Shown here piece by piece: positions 4,559 to 5,865 of a stretch of DNA of 5,865 bases (position 1 is the first letter of the stretch; every line of letters begins with the position of its first letter). Where the stretch lies: positions 1 through 5,865 of the forward strand of contig CAJVYK010000115.1 of NCBI GenBank assembly GCA_913009865.1, written 5' to 3'. Below the pieces are notes generated by a model that made no database searches, was not told where the DNA came from, and saw only the letters and a program-made list of their open reading frames with translations. This DNA is from an uncultured bacterium. Its GTDB lineage: Bacteria; Planctomycetota; Phycisphaerae; Sedimentisphaerales; Anaerobacaceae. A program made the translations under genes and the position numbers.

Positions 4559-5296
4559 TCACATTGCCATTCCGCCGTCAACACAAAGTACCTGGCCGGT
4601 AATGTAGCCGGCCGCATCGCTTGCAAGAAATGCAACCGCCTTTGCTACGTCATCAACACTGCCGAATCTGCGCACAGGAATAACCTGTTTTGCAGCGTCC
4701 TTAACGGTATCAGGCAGTACATCTGTCATCTCGGTCATAATAAAGCCAGGTGCAATACAATTTGCTGTAACGTTCTTTTTGCCCACTTCCCGTGCCACCG
4801 ATTTTGTCATGCCGATAAGAGCCGCCTTGCTCGCAGCGTAGTTGCTGGAACCGGCCTGGCCCATCAGAGCCGCAATGGAGCTTAAGTTTATTATACGGCC
4901 AAACTTGTTTCTGACCATCGACCTGACCGCAAATGCAGTTGCCATAAAAGCGGCTCGCAAATTGACGTTTATAACACTGTCGAAATCCTCTTCCTTCATC
5001 TGCATCATCAGCTTGTCACGGGTAATACCGGCATTGTTTACCAGAATACCTATTCCGCCGTGTTCAGAAGCCAAAGCTTCAAGTATCTCGGTCAGCCCGG
5101 CTGTATCAGTTATATCCACGCAGCGTGTTTCACAGCTAAAGCCGGCTTCTTTTACAACATTTTCAAGTTCGCTTAACTGCTCGGCATTTATATCCAGCCC
5201 TGCAACGATACGACCCTGCCTGAGCAGTTCAAGAACAATCGCCCGGCCTATCCCTCTGGCGGCACCTGTTACAACGGCCAGTCTTTTTTCCGACAT
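4559..5296 (-). CDS. fabG: 3-oxoacyl-ACP reductase
   Basis: FabG reduces 3-ketoacyl-ACP to 3-hydroxyacyl-ACP in the cytosolic type II fatty-acid cycle. The 245-aa product has the normal length and is a classical short-chain dehydrogenase. It has the dinucleotide-binding TGAARGIG (10-17), NNAG (87-90), catalytic N112, S140, Y153 and K157 in the YAASK segment, and the PGFIMTEMT loop (183-191). The NNAGITRD segment and the ending CVDGGMAM are FabG-like, not those of a general SDR. Residue 35, at the end of the second beta strand, is Asp, which often goes with NADH use, although Arg14, which helps bind the NADPH phosphate in E. coli FabG, is kept. The ATG start is fixed by an AGGAGA Shine-Dalgarno sequence (5305-5310), 8 nt upstream. 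It lies 22 nt after fabD, so the two are probably co-transcribed. Confidence 0.95.
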   Translation of the reverse strand: MSEKRLAVVTGAARGIGRAIVLELLRQGRIVAGLDINAEQLSELENVVKEAGFSCETRCVDITDTAGLTEILEALASEHGGIGILVNNAGITRDKLMMQMKEEDFDSVINVNLRAAFMATAFAVRSMVRNKFGRIINLSSIAALMGQAGSSNYAASKAALIGMTKSVAREVGKKNVTANCIAPGFIMTEMTDVLPDTVKDAAKQVIPVRRFGSVDDVAKAVAFLASDAAGYITGQVLCVDGGMAM

Positions 5297-5318
5297 CTTT
5301 CTAATCTCCTAACAAAAC

Positions 5319-5865
5319 TCAAAACGTCAACGACTGCTTTATAGCATCCAAACTGCTTATATTTATGACCTTTGTTTTTCTGTTGATTCTTCGCATAAGC
5401 CCAGTCAAAACTCTGCCCGGCCCGATCTCGTAAAACTTTTCAACTCCGTCTGCCAAAAGCTTCTCCATACATTTTTGCCAAAGAAGGGGGCAAGTCAACT
5501 GCTTTATCAGGCCTTTTGCGATTTTTTCACCCGTTGTGTAATACTCAGCATCAATATTGGCAATAACCCTGGTATCTAACGGCTCTGAAATCTCAGTTTG
5601 TCGCAGTGCTTCTTTAAGGGCATCTGCTGCGCTGGACATCATTTCAGTATGAAAAGCACCCGCAACATCCAGACGCACGGCTTTTACAGCGCCGTACTTT
5701 ACCGCTAAATCCTCTGCCCGCCGGCAGGCCGTTTTACCGCCGCTTATCACAATCTGGCCCGGACAGTTGAAATTAACAGCGGCCAAGAGCTTACCTTCGC
5801 CGGCTTCGGCACAAAGCTGATTAACCTTATCTTCATCGAGGCCAATAATACTGACCATTGCACCT
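5319..5865 (-). CDS. fabD: Malonyl-CoA:ACP transacylase, partial (5' end beyond window)
   Basis: This is the C-terminal part of FabD, the cytosolic enzyme that transfers malonyl from CoA to acyl carrier protein to supply fatty-acid elongation. The frame is open to the right edge. The only Met near that edge (codon 5856-5858) is internal, because it sits in a G-A-M segment matching E. coli FabD near residue 130, so about 130 residues, including the GHSLG nucleophile motif, lie outside the window. Counting from that Met, visible motifs are NFNCPGQIVISG (29-40), the catalytic-His motif AGAFHTEMM (His70), an Asn in the VIANID stretch (N101) and GPGRVLTGL (146-154). E. coli has PVQW where this protein has PLLW, a position that varies in the family. 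The gene ends in TGA and is followed after 22 nt by fabG. Identification is firm from motifs and gene order. Confidence 0.95.
   Translation of the reverse strand, partial: GAMVSIIGLDEDKVNQLCAEAGEGKLLAAVNFNCPGQIVISGGKTACRRAEDLAVKYGAVKAVRLDVAGAFHTEMMSSAADALKEALRQTEISEPLDTRVIANIDAEYYTTGEKIAKGLIKQLTCPLLWQKCMEKLLADGVEKFYEIGPGRVLTGLMRRINRKTKVINISSLDAIKQSLTF

Noticed and set aside
4842..5312. Plus-strand reading frame of 156 codons opposite fabG
   Set aside because: Antisense of conserved SDR motifs, Ser/Ile-rich, no ribosome site.
5856..5858. ATG as the start of fabD
   Set aside because: Codons for Ala and Gly continue upstream to the window edge and match the internal GAM segment of FabD. The gene is cut by the window.

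Overview
The window is about 5.9 kb of bacterial chromosome in which every supportable gene lies on the minus strand, so it reads right to left. The best guess for the organism is a Planctomycetes (Phycisphaerae-like) or similar environmental lineage. That rests on the style of the FabF sequence and on intergenic DNA packed with short degenerate repeats (heptamer arrays, hairpins ending GGGCTAAA, GACAGGATTTACAGGAT-type motifs). It is an inference of moderate confidence, since no marker gene is present.

Right half (5865 to 2882): a fatty-acid biosynthesis cluster in the classical order fabD-fabG-acpP-fabF. FabD (3' part only) loads malonyl onto the acyl carrier protein, AcpP carries the growing chain, FabF condenses it with malonyl-ACP, and FabG reduces the resulting 3-ketoacyl-ACP. 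fabD and fabG are 22 nt apart. A 138-nt gap with a possible promoter precedes acpP. acpP and fabF are 14 nt apart.

Middle (2881 to 1509): 332 nt of repeat-rich intergenic DNA, then a cation/Ca2+ exchanger-superfamily (CaCA, YrbG-like) membrane protein with both alpha-repeats intact. Its central loop is built almost entirely from 7-bp tandem repeats and other repeat-like DNA kept in frame. The stop codons of both fabF and the exchanger lie inside ACGCTAT heptamer arrays, in the same phase.

Left half (1508 to 1): three hairpin repeats, the first of which downstream of the exchanger makes a convincing intrinsic terminator. Then come two small genes for membrane proteins of unknown function (157 and 123 aa). 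They share a near-identical leader, but the second copy is split by about 69 nt. The left 250 nt hold a likely terminator and short repeats but no gene.

No CRISPR array, tRNA, rRNA, transposase or obvious new enzymatic system is present. The unusual content is the repeat DNA and the way it has entered or capped coding sequences.
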